A stretch of DNA of 12,422 nucleotides from JBOHBN01 sp050698355 (GTDB lineage Bacteria; Actinomycetota; Actinomycetes; Streptosporangiales; WHST01), in the NCBI GenBank assembly GCA_050698355.1, contig JBOHBN010000433.1, positions 1 to 12,422 on the forward strand, given 5' to 3'. The translations under genes were made by a program, and so were the position numbers. The notes below the pieces were generated by a model. That model had not been told where the DNA came from and searched no databases. It was given only the letters and a program-made list of their open reading frames with translations. Shown piece by piece: positions 5,497-12,030 of this stretch; the stretch's first letter is position 1, and the number at the start of each line of letters is the position of its first letter.

Positions 5497-7737
5497 CTAA
5501 GCAACCCGGTCCTCGGGCGCTCTGGACCTCCCCGCCCGGTCGTGGAACGGGTGCAGGTGCAGGTTGTCTACCAGCCCGCGGATCGACTGGTCGACCCGAC
5601 GCAGCGCGCGTACCGCACCGGCCAGGTCTTCGTAAGGCTCTGCCGCTGGCCAGTCGCGGCGCACCACCTCGGACTCCGCGGCGTCGAGCAGATCCTCGGT
5701 CGCCTCGAACTCGAGCTCCGAACGCTCACCGGTCACCCGCTCGCGCAGCGCGCCCAAGTTCGCCACGACCGCGTCGGCCGCCGGCCGCACGGCTTGCGCC
5801 CATTCCGGGTTGGCGCCGGCAGCGCGCGTGTGGGCCGCGAGCCGCCGGCCGTAGTGGTCGCACGCCCCCATGATCCGCAAGGTCTCCTGCAACGACGACC
5901 GGTGCCGCACGCCGATACCGGCCACCCCCCGCGACAGCGGCTTGGCGCTGGTACGCAGCGACTGCCAGGAGCTGGTGAGGCCACGGGTGGCGGAGCCGAG
6001 ACCGACCACCGTCCGTTCGCCGCACAGCGCATCCACCGAGTGGGTGACCACCGCGGCGAGCTTGTCGAGAAAGCCGTCGACGCCGTCGGTGACCGCCCGG
6101 CTGGTGCTCTTCGGCAGGACCAGGTAGCCGACGAGCGCGCCGATCGCCGCGCCGACCGCCGTCTCGGCAACGCGCAGGCCGAGCAGGCCGAGACTGAACT
6201 GCCCGAGCAGGCCGTACAGCAACGCGAGCATCATCGTGATCCAGAACGCCATCAGCGCGTACGCGATCATGATCATGTAGAACGCGGCGAACACGCAGAC
6301 GAGAATCAGCACGATGGCGAGCGCCTGGTGGCCGGTCACGGGCGCCGCGACCAGCACGCCGCCGAGCACGCCGGCGACGGTTCCCAACGTGCGCTGCCAA
6401 CCCTTGCTCAGGATCTCGCCGCGCGTGCTCGTCCCGGTGAACATCACGAACGTGGCGATCACCGCCCAGTACCAGCGAATCGGCGAGATCAGCTCGCCGA
6501 CGACCACCGCCAGCGCCGCCGCGATCGCGACCTGGATGGCCTGCCGCGTGCTGGGGCGCTGCAGCCCCGTCTCCTGCGGTTCGTCCGCCTCGGATTCCTC
6601 CGGCTCGCTCCCCTCATCGTCGGCGTCTTGCGCCTCGTCCCCGGTCGCAGGCGCCTCGTGCTCGGCGTAGCCGAGCGGCGTGCCGGCGACCTCGAGCGGC
6701 GCGACGGCGAGCGCGTGCACCCGGCGGCTGGTGATGATCACCCGCCGGGCGGTCGCCTTCAACACCCGGTCCTCGGGCCGCTCCGCGGTGGTCTCCGCGA
6801 GCTCGTCGGCGGCCTCCGCGGCCGCGTGCAGCACGGCACCTGACGCACCCGGGTACAGCACGGCGCGCAACGCGGTCAGCGCGCGCGAGACCTGGCGGCG
6901 TACGTCGGCCGGTACGGATCCCTCCTCCAGCGCGCGCTGTGCCGACGCGACGAGGCGCTCCGCGGCGAGCTGGGCATCGAGGACGCGTACGGCGAGCTCG
7001 TCGCTGTCGACACCGGCCGGTACGGCACTCGCCCCCGCGTCGTCCAGCTGGTCGGCGATCATGAGCGAGGTCTCGCCGAGCCGCGACAGCCGCGTGTCCA
7101 ACCGGCCGCGTGCGCGCTCGTCGACCTGCCCGGCGTCGACCGCGTCCTCGACCTCGTCGACGACCGCTTGCAGCCGCGCGTACAGCGAGCGGACGCTGTG
7201 CCGCAGCGTTGCCTCGGGCCGGTCGGGGAAGACCACCGTACGGACGAGGATGCTCATCGCGACGCCGATCGCCGTGGCGGCGATCAACCACGGGAGCTGC
7301 GCGGGCGTCGCCTTCAAGAAGATGACGAAGAAGTACGTCGGGAACGCCACGGTGCCGCACGCGTTGCCCCAGGGCCCGAAGCGGCGCGCGTAGACGGCGG
7401 CGAACAGGACGGCCACGAACGCGGCGTCCGCGATGGCCACGTGGCCGCTGAGTACGGTGCCCACGGTCTCTGTAGCCGCCGCCGACGGCAGGGTCACGGC
7501 CGTGACCAGCGCCTGGCGCGTACGGGTCTGCTCGTTGACCGCGATGGCGCCGATCATGCCCACCACACCGCCGAGCACGGCACCGAATGGTGACTGCCCC
7601 GTGGCCAGTGCGATCACGGCCGCCACGGCGACGGAGCCGACCAGGGCGGTGACCGCGCGCAGCGCAAGCCGCAGGCGCTGCCTGCCCGGGTCGGAAGCGG
7701 CCAGCCACGTGCCGACCCGGGCTGCCACGCTTCGCAT
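5497..7737 (-). CDS. FUSC family membrane transporter
   Basis: A 746-residue protein with two membrane domains, the layout of the FUSC/aromatic-acid-exporter-like family. The first hydrophobic block (about 26-170) includes ALRAVTALVGSVAVAAVIAL and FPTYFFVIFLK. Next comes a soluble helical region (about 171-350) and a strongly acidic linker (360-390, rich in E and D). The second block (about 398-542) contains QVAIAAALAVVVGELIS, the family-like RWYWAVIATFVMFTGT-(S/T)-RGE (421-441) and GWQRTLGTVAGVLGGVL. The C-terminal soluble part has about 200 residues. ATG at 7737 is chosen because AGGAAG (7745-7750) lies 7 nt upstream; the open frame to 8004 reads low-complexity arginine-rich sequence that overlaps padR. 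It begins a tight operon with the DUF1275 and alcohol dehydrogenase genes and lies 151 nt after padR. Export of aromatic acids or phenolics is inferred from the family and PadR context. Confidence 0.92.
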   Translation of the reverse strand: MRSVAARVGTWLAASDPGRQRLRLALRAVTALVGSVAVAAVIALATGQSPFGAVLGGVVGMIGAIAVNEQTRTRQALVTAVTLPSAAATETVGTVLSGHVAIADAAFVAVLFAAVYARRFGPWGNACGTVAFPTYFFVIFLKATPAQLPWLIAATAIGVAMSILVRTVVFPDRPEATLRHSVRSLYARLQAVVDEVEDAVDAGQVDERARGRLDTRLSRLGETSLMIADQLDDAGASAVPAGVDSDELAVRVLDAQLAAERLVASAQRALEEGSVPADVRRQVSRALTALRAVLYPGASGAVLHAAAEAADELAETTAERPEDRVLKATARRVIITSRRVHALAVAPLEVAGTPLGYAEHEAPATGDEAQDADDEGSEPEESEADEPQETGLQRPSTRQAIQVAIAAALAVVVGELISPIRWYWAVIATFVMFTGTSTRGEILSKGWQRTLGTVAGVLGGVLVAAPVTGHQALAIVLILVCVFAAFYMIMIAYALMAFWITMMLALLYGLLGQFSLGLLGLRVAETAVGAAIGALVGYLVLPKSTSRAVTDGVDGFLDKLAAVVTHSVDALCGERTVVGLGSATRGLTSSWQSLRTSAKPLSRGVAGIGVRHRSSLQETLRIMGACDHYGRRLAAHTRAAGANPEWAQAVRPAADAVVANLGALRERVTGERSELEFEATEDLLDAAESEVVRRDWPAAEPYEDLAGAVRALRRVDQSIRGLVDNLHLHPFHDRAGRSRAPEDRVA

Positions 7738-7742
7738 CCGCT

Positions 7743-7779
7743 CGCTTCCTACCCAGCGCCTCGGGCGCCGCCAGAAGCG
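7743..7779 (-). promoter_or_regulatory. Hairpin sequestering the FUSC ribosome-binding site
   Basis: In the minus-strand leader, CGCTTC (7779-7774) pairs perfectly with GAAGCG (7748-7743), which contains most of the Shine-Dalgarno AGGAAG. Between them an inner stem GCGCC (7768-7764) and GGCGC (7760-7756) closes on a 3-nt loop. The two stems are stacked with an internal loop. This would hide the ribosome-binding site six bases before the start codon and could make translation dependent on unfolding. The pairing is seen in sequence; a regulatory role is inferred. Confidence 0.4.
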
Positions 7780-7824
7780 TACCAGCGCGCGACCGGCCCC
7801 AACCGACGCCGACGGGGCCGCCGC

Positions 7825-7894
7825 CCATGATCCGGTTCGTCCGGCCGTATCGCGAAGGTTTCTGCGCGCCACGGCCAGCAGGAACGGATCATGG
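7825..7894. repeat. 10-bp inverted repeat with nested stem
   Basis: CCATGATCCG (7825-7834) and CGGATCATGG (7885-7894) are perfect complements 50 bp apart. Inside them, GGCCGT (7843-7848) pairs with ACGGCC (7871-7876). The right arm contains the TGA of padR (7889-7891). On the minus strand the folded RNA would lie just after padR and in the leader of the FUSC gene. It may be a terminator without a U-tract, an attenuator or a transcription-factor site. Confidence 0.4.
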
Positions 7895-8425
7895 TGTGGA
7901 TCGCCGGCGGATCGCGGGCGGCAGGTGGTCGCACCATTGCAGCACCGCCGTCTCGTAGCGGATGCCGAAGTCGAGCGTGGCGGCCGTATACGGGTCGGCG
8001 TCACCGCCCATCGCAGCGCGCCTCTGCCTGTACGCGGCCAGCCGCTCGGCGTGCTCCGCGCGGTGCTCGGCGACGAACTCGGTGAGCAGATCCGGCGGCA
8101 GGTGCGCGCCGAAACTCAGGGTGAGCAGTAGCGGGTAGCGGATCTGTTCGGTCCCCGGCGGCTGGCGCAACCACGTCGCGAACGCCGACCTCCCCGCAGC
8201 GGTGATCTTGTACGGCCGGCGCTCCCGCGCCCCGGCGCCCCCGGCGCTGACCAGGCCGTCCCGGCTCATCGCCGCAAGCTCGCGGTACACCTGGCTCTGC
8301 GTGACCGTCCAGAAGTCACCGACGACCGTGCGTGCGGTCGCGACCAGGTCCCATCCGGACATCGGCCCGGCATGCAGGAAGCCGAGCAGTGCACCGGCAG
8401 TCGCGTTCAGGGTTCGCGTCGCCAT
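7889..8425 (-). CDS. PadR family transcriptional regulator
   Basis: A 178-residue regulator. The N-terminal PadR winged helix (about 1-85) contains NATAGALLGFLHAGPMSGWDL, TQSQVYRELAAMSRDGLV and a wing at RRPYKITAAGRSAFATWL. The C-terminal helical part (about 90-170), with EHRAEHAERLAAYRQR, matches the Vir_act_alpha_C-type dimerisation domain. ATG at 8425 has AAGGAG 4 nt upstream. PadR proteins repress genes for phenolic-acid decarboxylation or multidrug efflux until a ligand binds. Its neighbours fit that: the FUSC transporter operon follows on the same strand, and a small membrane protein is divergent. The shared intergenic region carries repeats that could be its operators. The frame is open far upstream over the divergent gene, but only this part has PadR character. 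Confidence 0.92.
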   Translation of the reverse strand: MATRTLNATAGALLGFLHAGPMSGWDLVATARTVVGDFWTVTQSQVYRELAAMSRDGLVSAGGAGARERRPYKITAAGRSAFATWLRQPPGTEQIRYPLLLTLSFGAHLPPDLLTEFVAEHRAEHAERLAAYRQRRAAMGGDADPYTAATLDFGIRYETAVLQWCDHLPPAIRRRSTP

Positions 8426-8433
8426 GAAACTCC

Positions 8434-8490
8434 TTGACACTCCACTGTGGAGGGTGTTGAGTGGGTCGGTACGTAACCTAGCACTGTGGA
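8434..8490. promoter_or_regulatory. Divergent padR promoter region with repeated operator-like motif
   Basis: CTCCACTGTGGAG (about 8440-8452) is a 13-bp dyad with 6-bp arms. CACTGTGGA recurs as a direct repeat at 8443-8451 and 8482-8490, 39 bp apart. TTGACA (8434-8439) is a consensus -35 on the plus strand but lacks a good -10 at the right distance. TAACCT (8474-8479) and its complement TAGGTT (8480-8475) fit TANNNT on both strands, so it may serve as a shared -10 core. PadR binding to these repeats is inferred. Confidence 0.4.
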
Positions 8491-8506
8491 ATGTGGCGGT
8501 ATCACC

Positions 8507-8995
8507 ATGCTGCACGTCTGGCTCATCGGGTTGCACGCGCTCGCGGGCGTGGCCGCCTTCGCTGCGGGCTGCGTAGCCCTTCGCCGCCGTTCCTGGTTCG
8601 CGGTCTACCTCTGGTCGCTGGTGCTGCTGGTGGCGTTCCTCGCCGCGGACGTCGCCGCCACCTGGGGCGGGCTCGGGGTCGCACTCCGTGCCCTGTTCGT
8701 CGCGTTCCTGGGGCTCGGCGCCTACATGGTGTGGCGAGCGTTGCGCGCGCGGGCGTTGCTCGCCACCGGCGAGGGGCCGCGCTCGCCGAGCTACCTGGGC
8801 CACGTCGGTTTCACTCTCGTTGGCTTGTTCGACGGCTTCGTCGTCATCGGCGTGCTCGATCTCGGTGCCCCCGGCTGGCTGTGCGCCGTCTTCGGCGTAG
8901 GGGTCGCGGTCGCGGGCCACTTGACGCTCCGGACGCTGAAGAACCGTTGGTACGGGCCACGAAGCGCCGTTGACGCCTCCACCGGGGCCACGTAG
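8507..8995 (+). CDS. Small five-helix membrane protein, unknown function
   Basis: A 162-residue protein with about five hydrophobic helices (near 3-24, 31-53, 58-79, 98-119 and 123-143) and positively charged loops (RRR at 26-28, RALRAR at 77-82). I do not recognise the family with confidence; the opening LHVWLIGLHALAGVAAF recalls small DUF2306-like membrane proteins, but that is a loose resemblance. ATG at 8507 is chosen because the hydrophobic helix begins there; GTG at 8486 is in frame and would add seven residues, and it coincides with the start expected from the TAACCT -10, so a leaderless GTG start cannot be excluded. It is divergent from padR and shares its control region, so it is a likely PadR target. 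Transport or resistance is only a guess. Confidence 0.75.
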   Translation: MLHVWLIGLHALAGVAAFAAGCVALRRRSWFAVYLWSLVLLVAFLAADVAATWGGLGVALRALFVAFLGLGAYMVWRALRARALLATGEGPRSPSYLGHVGFTLVGLFDGFVVIGVLDLGAPGWLCAVFGVGVAVAGHLTLRTLKNRWYGPRSAVDASTGAT

Positions 8996-9011
8996 TGCCC
9001 GCCGTGGCCTC
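8984..9011. terminator. Bidirectional terminator-like hairpin
   Basis: GGGGCCACG (8984-8992) pairs with CGTGGCCTC (9003-9011) across a 10-nt loop, with one G-T wobble. The TAG of the plus-strand membrane gene lies in the loop and the stop of the minus-strand antiporter (9010-9012) lies in the right arm. There is no U-tract, which is common for actinobacterial terminators. The position between convergent genes supports a bidirectional role. Confidence 0.5.
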
Positions 9012-10219
9012 ACCGTGAGCGGCGGCCGAGGCGTCTGATGAGGCCGTGCCAGGCGGGTGTCTCGCGGGTCTCGTCGAACGAACGCGCGACCAGCACGTCG
9101 CTCGATGAGTGCGCCAGGATCGAGATCATGATCGTCGCCGCCACCAGGTGGAACATGTAACCGGCAGAGCCGGTCCCCGATTCCAGCACGAGCAGGCCGT
9201 AGACCACCGACGCGAAGCCCTTCGGGCCGAACCACATCGCGGCCACCTGCTCGCGGCCGGTCAGCTTCGATCCCAGGAACGACACCCATAGCGCCGCGGG
9301 CCGAGCGAGGACGAGGGCGAGCACGGCGAACGCCCACCCCGTCCAGGAGATCCCCATCAGGAAGTCGGGCGAGAGCAGCGCGCCGAACACGAGCAGCGCG
9401 CCGAGCTTCAACAGCTCGGCGACGTTCTCACCGAACCGCTCGAAACGTCTCCCGCTGCCGCGGCCCGCAGGTCGCCACGGTGACACCGGCGGAGAATGCG
9501 GCGAGGAACAGATTCGCGTGGATCGCCTCGCTCACCGCGAGCACGACCAGCCCGATCGCCACGCCGTTCAGCGCCTCGTACGCGGCCGACGCGGCGAAGT
9601 ACCGAGTCCGCTCCAGCAGGATCGCGAGCCACGGGATCGCGATTCCCACGACGATCCCGAGGAGCAGCTCCAGCGTGAGCGAGCCGATGTGCAGGTCCTT
9701 CGAGCCCTGCGCCACGGCCAGCAGGATGACCACGAACGGCAGGGCGAGGCCATCGTTCACCCCGGACTCGACGTTCAGAAGATGCCGAAGCCTGCGCGGC
9801 ACCTTCTCGTTGCCGACGAGCGCCGCGGCGAACACCGGATCGGTAGGCGCCAGCACGGCGCCGATCAGCAAAGCCTGGGGCCAGTCGAGGCCGGCGACGT
9901 ACCGCGCGAGCGCGGCGGTGATGACCAGTGTGAGCGGCAGCCCCCAGCCAAGAGCACGCCCGGGTAGCCGCCACGCCGACCGCAGGTCCCGCACACCAAC
10001 CCGCATGCCGTCGGTGTACAGCGTGGCGAACAGCGCGAGCCGAGCGAGCGTCAACACGATCGGCGAACCGGACTGCACGTGCAGCACCCCGAGCGTGTCC
10101 TGGCCGAGCACGAAACCCGCCACGAGGAACAGCGCAGCGGTCGACAGGATCGTACGGTGCGCAAGCGCCGAGATGAGGACCGCGATGAGCAGCACGACCG
10201 CGAACACCAGCAGCAGCAC
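9010..10219 (-). pseudogene. CPA1 Na+/H+ antiporter, broken by a frameshift
   Basis: Two overlapping frames together make one antiporter of about 403 residues. The 5' part (10219 to 9428) begins at GTG 10219 with GGAGGG about 6 nt upstream and has about nine helices. It carries the CPA1 ion-site residues LAPTDP (123-128) and ESGVNDG (151-157, Asn155-Asp156). Its frame ends ...GPRQRETF-RAVR-stop. The 3' part (continuing to 9010) resumes with RFGENVAELLKLGALLVFGALLSP and includes the family motif WFGPKGFASVVYGLLVLESG. Removing one T from the TTT at 9445-9443 (AAA on the plus strand) restores GAG ACG TTC GAG CGG TTC, an unbroken protein. The cause may be a true mutation, a base-calling error in a short homopolymer, or less likely programmed +1 slippage at TTT C. 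Intact, it would exchange cytoplasmic Na+ or K+ for H+. Confidence 0.88.
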
Positions 10220-10368
10220 GATCCACCCTCCAGCTCATCGTGTCATCGGCGAGAATGTCCTCGTGACCCGTACCCCGTCACCCTCCCGCGCTCCGCTCCT
10301 CGCTACCCGGACACGCGGTCACGGTGGCAGCCACCGACCGCTGCGATGCTCACCCGGAAGGGCTCCTC

Positions 10369-10761
10369 ATGACTCAACGTAAGCCCCCCGGCGTGCGCTT
10401 CGAGACCTGGATCGACAAGCAGATCCGCGAGGCGCGCGAGCGCGGGGACTTCGACAACCTACCCGGGTCCGGCAAGCCGATTGCTGACCTGGACACCCGC
10501 GACGAGCTGTGGTGGGTCAAGGACAAGCTGCGCCGCGAGCACGTCTCCTACCTCCCGCCGACGCTCGTGGGCCGCAAGGAGGTCGAGGACGCGCGCAAGC
10601 AGGCGCTCGCGGCGGACACCGAGGACGAGGTACGGCGGCTGCTGGCCGAGATCAACGACAAGATCGTGGAGGCGACGAGGAAGCCACTGTCGGGGCCGCC
10701 GCTGAACCTCGTACCCATCGATGTGGAACGGTTCGTCGCGACCTGGCGCGACCAGCGATAA
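10369..10761 (+). CDS. DUF1992 family protein (DnaJ-homologue C28-like)
   Basis: A 130-residue soluble protein matching the DUF1992 domain found in the so-called DnaJ homologue subfamily C member 28. The signature is complete: FETWIDKQIREARERGDFDNLPGSGKPI (11-38) followed by LWWVKDKLRREHVSYLPPTL (47-66). A charged helical tail (68-105) and PPLNLVPIDVERFVATWR (110-127) complete the usual pattern. No J domain is present. ATG at 10369 is chosen because the conserved region begins soon after and GGAAGG lies about 8 nt upstream; an open extension to 10324 has no family character. The family's molecular role is unknown. It is divergent from the antiporter, with about 150 bp between starts, and convergent with the DinB-family gene. 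Confidence 0.93.
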   Translation: MTQRKPPGVRFETWIDKQIREARERGDFDNLPGSGKPIADLDTRDELWWVKDKLRREHVSYLPPTLVGRKEVEDARKQALAADTEDEVRRLLAEINDKIVEATRKPLSGPPLNLVPIDVERFVATWRDQR

Positions 10762-10782
10762 GGCGCGAGCCGGTCACGCCTT
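10760..10782. terminator. Short hairpin between convergent genes
   Basis: AAGGCG (10760-10765) and CGCCTT (10777-10782) are perfect complements around an 11-nt loop. The left arm includes the TAA of the DUF1992 gene, and the loop contains the stop of the DinB-family gene (10774-10776). There is no U-tract. The stem is short, so it is a plausible but weak bidirectional terminator. Confidence 0.35.
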
Positions 10783-11292
10783 GCCGGCGCGCTGCAGGAT
10801 GCCGCGCACGTACGCGGCCTGGCCCGCGTGCTGCAGGCCGTCGGCGATCACGCTTACCAGCCGCACGCCGAGCGACACCGGCGGGTCCCACGCCTCATCG
10901 ATGATGCGCGCGAGGTCGTCGTCGCTCAGGCCGCGCACGTACGCCGTGGTCTGCTCGTTCACCGCGTCGTGGTAGCCGGTGAGCAGGTCCGCGGACTGCA
11001 CCCGTACGGCCGCGACGTCGTCGGACCTGTGCCCGTATCCGGTCGTCGCCTCCGGCAGCGGCAGCCCGAACTGCTTCGACCAGCCGCCGGACGTCCACAC
11101 CTGCTCGGTGTTCGCGGCATCGGCGACGTGGTCGTCCTGCACCCGCGTCAGGTGCCAGACGAGCCACGCGATCGAGTTCGCGTCCGGATCCACCCGGTAT
11201 GCGAGCGCGTCCACGCCGAGGCCCGAGCAGGCCCCGTGTACCGCAGTACGAACTCGACCGTAACCGTCCACGAGCAGATCAGCGCTGGTCAC
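10774..11292 (-). CDS. DinB/DUF664 family protein
   Basis: A 172-residue four-helix-bundle protein of the DinB/mycothiol maleylpyruvate isomerase-like superfamily. Typical features are DLLVDGYGRVRTAVHG at the start, SIAWLVWHLTRVQDDHVAD (40-58) with candidate metal ligands His47 and His55, and DGLQHAGQAAYVRGIL (151-166) with His155. Actinobacterial members are often metal-dependent thiol transferases that use mycothiol, but substrate cannot be read from sequence. GTG at 11292 is preferred because GGAGG (11301-11305) lies 8 nt upstream; ATG at 11307 would place this site inside the gene and adds MEVGQ. The start overlaps the last bases of the degraded transporter (stop at 11279) on the same strand, so the two were probably cotranscribed. 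Confidence 0.88.
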   Translation of the reverse strand: MTSADLLVDGYGRVRTAVHGACSGLGVDALAYRVDPDANSIAWLVWHLTRVQDDHVADAANTEQVWTSGGWSKQFGLPLPEATTGYGHRSDDVAAVRVQSADLLTGYHDAVNEQTTAYVRGLSDDDLARIIDEAWDPPVSLGVRLVSVIADGLQHAGQAAYVRGILQRAGKA

Positions 11293-11931
11293 CTGCCCCA
11301 CCTCCATTCGTCACGCCCGAGGCGACGCCGTTCCGCGACGCCGCGTCCTGCCCGGAAGCGTAACTACCCACTTGGTCCGACATGTCCACATCTCGCGTCT
11401 CCGGCCCGATCGCGGCACCGACGGAGATAAGCGCACCACCGACCACGAGCAGGGCGGCAGGCGTGTAGGCGAACGGCATGATCTCGCCGAGTCCGGCCTG
11501 GAAGAACGCGTAGAACGATGGGATGACGACCGCGAGGCTGAACCCGATCCCGTACCCCGAAGCGCGTACGGACACCGGGAACCGCTCGCACAGGTACGTC
11601 GCGATGACACCGAAGCAGGAGACGACGAGTAGATCCGCGACGGTAGCGAGCGAGGACCGCTGCGCCGGCGAGCCCGGTCGCGACATGCCCGGCGATCAGC
11701 GCGAAGACGTCGACGCGGCGAGCGCGATGAGGATGCCGTTGCCGATGAAGAACCGGCGTCGACCGTAACGTTGGCTCAAGTGCCCGCTGAAGATGTAACC
11801 GCCGATGAGGATGACGTTGGCGATGATGAGCGCCACGGAGAGCTGCGTCGGGGTGAGGCGCGCCCCGGCCTGCAGCGTGCCCGGCAGCACCGCGGTGGCC
11901 ATGTTGACCGACAGCCACATGCGCTCTGCAG
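11279..11931 (-). pseudogene. MFS transporter (MHS-like), truncated and frameshifted
   Basis: This is the C-terminal half of an MFS transporter resembling the metabolite:H+ symporter group (ShiA/ProP-like). The intact order is MWLSVNMATAVLPGTLQAG, then LIGGYIFSGHLSQRYGRRRFFIGNGILIAL (TM8 and the GxLSxRxGRR loop), FALIAGHVATGLAG, LATVADLLVVSCFGVIATYL, ERFPVSVRASGYGIGFSLAVVIPSF and GPETRDVDMSD. The middle piece is in a different frame: one shift lies near 11703-11716 and a second near 11655-11672. The two shifts compensate, but a TGA at 11696 stops the original frame. About 200 N-terminal residues are missing, and the reading begins abruptly beside the hairpin element at 11932. The gene cannot make a full transporter. 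Its intact relatives carry organic acids or osmolytes, which would suit a molybdenum hydroxylase neighbour, but that link is inferred. Confidence 0.8.
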
Positions 11932-12030
11932 AAATGACCACGTTATGTGGGTCGATGCCGCCTTCTCGATGCCTGCAGGCATGGAGGAGAGGTACGCGGC
12001 TCACATAACGTGGTCATTTGGAACGAGCGC
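11921..12030. mobile_element. MITE-like long hairpin element with 18-bp terminal inverted repeats
   Basis: AAATGACCACGTTATGTG (11932-11949) and CACATAACGTGGTCATTT (12002-12019) are perfect 18-bp inverted repeats bounding an 88-bp unit. The inside continues to pair: GGTCG with CGGC around 11950-11954 and 11997-12000, CCTTCTC with GAGGAGAGG-like sequence, and a central 14-bp palindrome ATGCCTGCAGGCAT (11969-11982). Outside, GCGCTC (11921-11926) and GAGCGC (12025-12030) also pair across 5-nt mismatches. The whole would fold as a near-continuous hairpin. There is no obvious target duplication and no coding capacity. It lies at the junction of a truncated transporter and the 3' end of the [2Fe-2S] gene, whose TGA is in its right arm. 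A small non-autonomous element or a relic of one is the best reading. Confidence 0.55.

Noticed and set aside
4296..5873. Long plus-strand open frame of 525 codons
   Set aside because: It lies opposite the alcohol dehydrogenase, DUF1275 and FUSC genes. It is Ser/Thr/Pro/Arg-rich low-complexity sequence with no domain, a typical shadow in GC-rich DNA.
7738..8004. N-terminal extension of the FUSC protein
   Set aside because: The added 89 residues lack family character and overlap padR; ATG 7737 has a good ribosome-binding site.
8426..9337. N-terminal extension of the PadR frame
   Set aside because: It runs antisense through the small membrane protein gene and into the antiporter, with compositionally biased sequence. 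A strong start with AAGGAG exists at 8425.
10263..10281. GTGAC/GTCAC inverted repeat in the divergent gap between antiporter and DUF1992 genes
   Set aside because: The 5-bp arms are too short to distinguish from chance in this composition.
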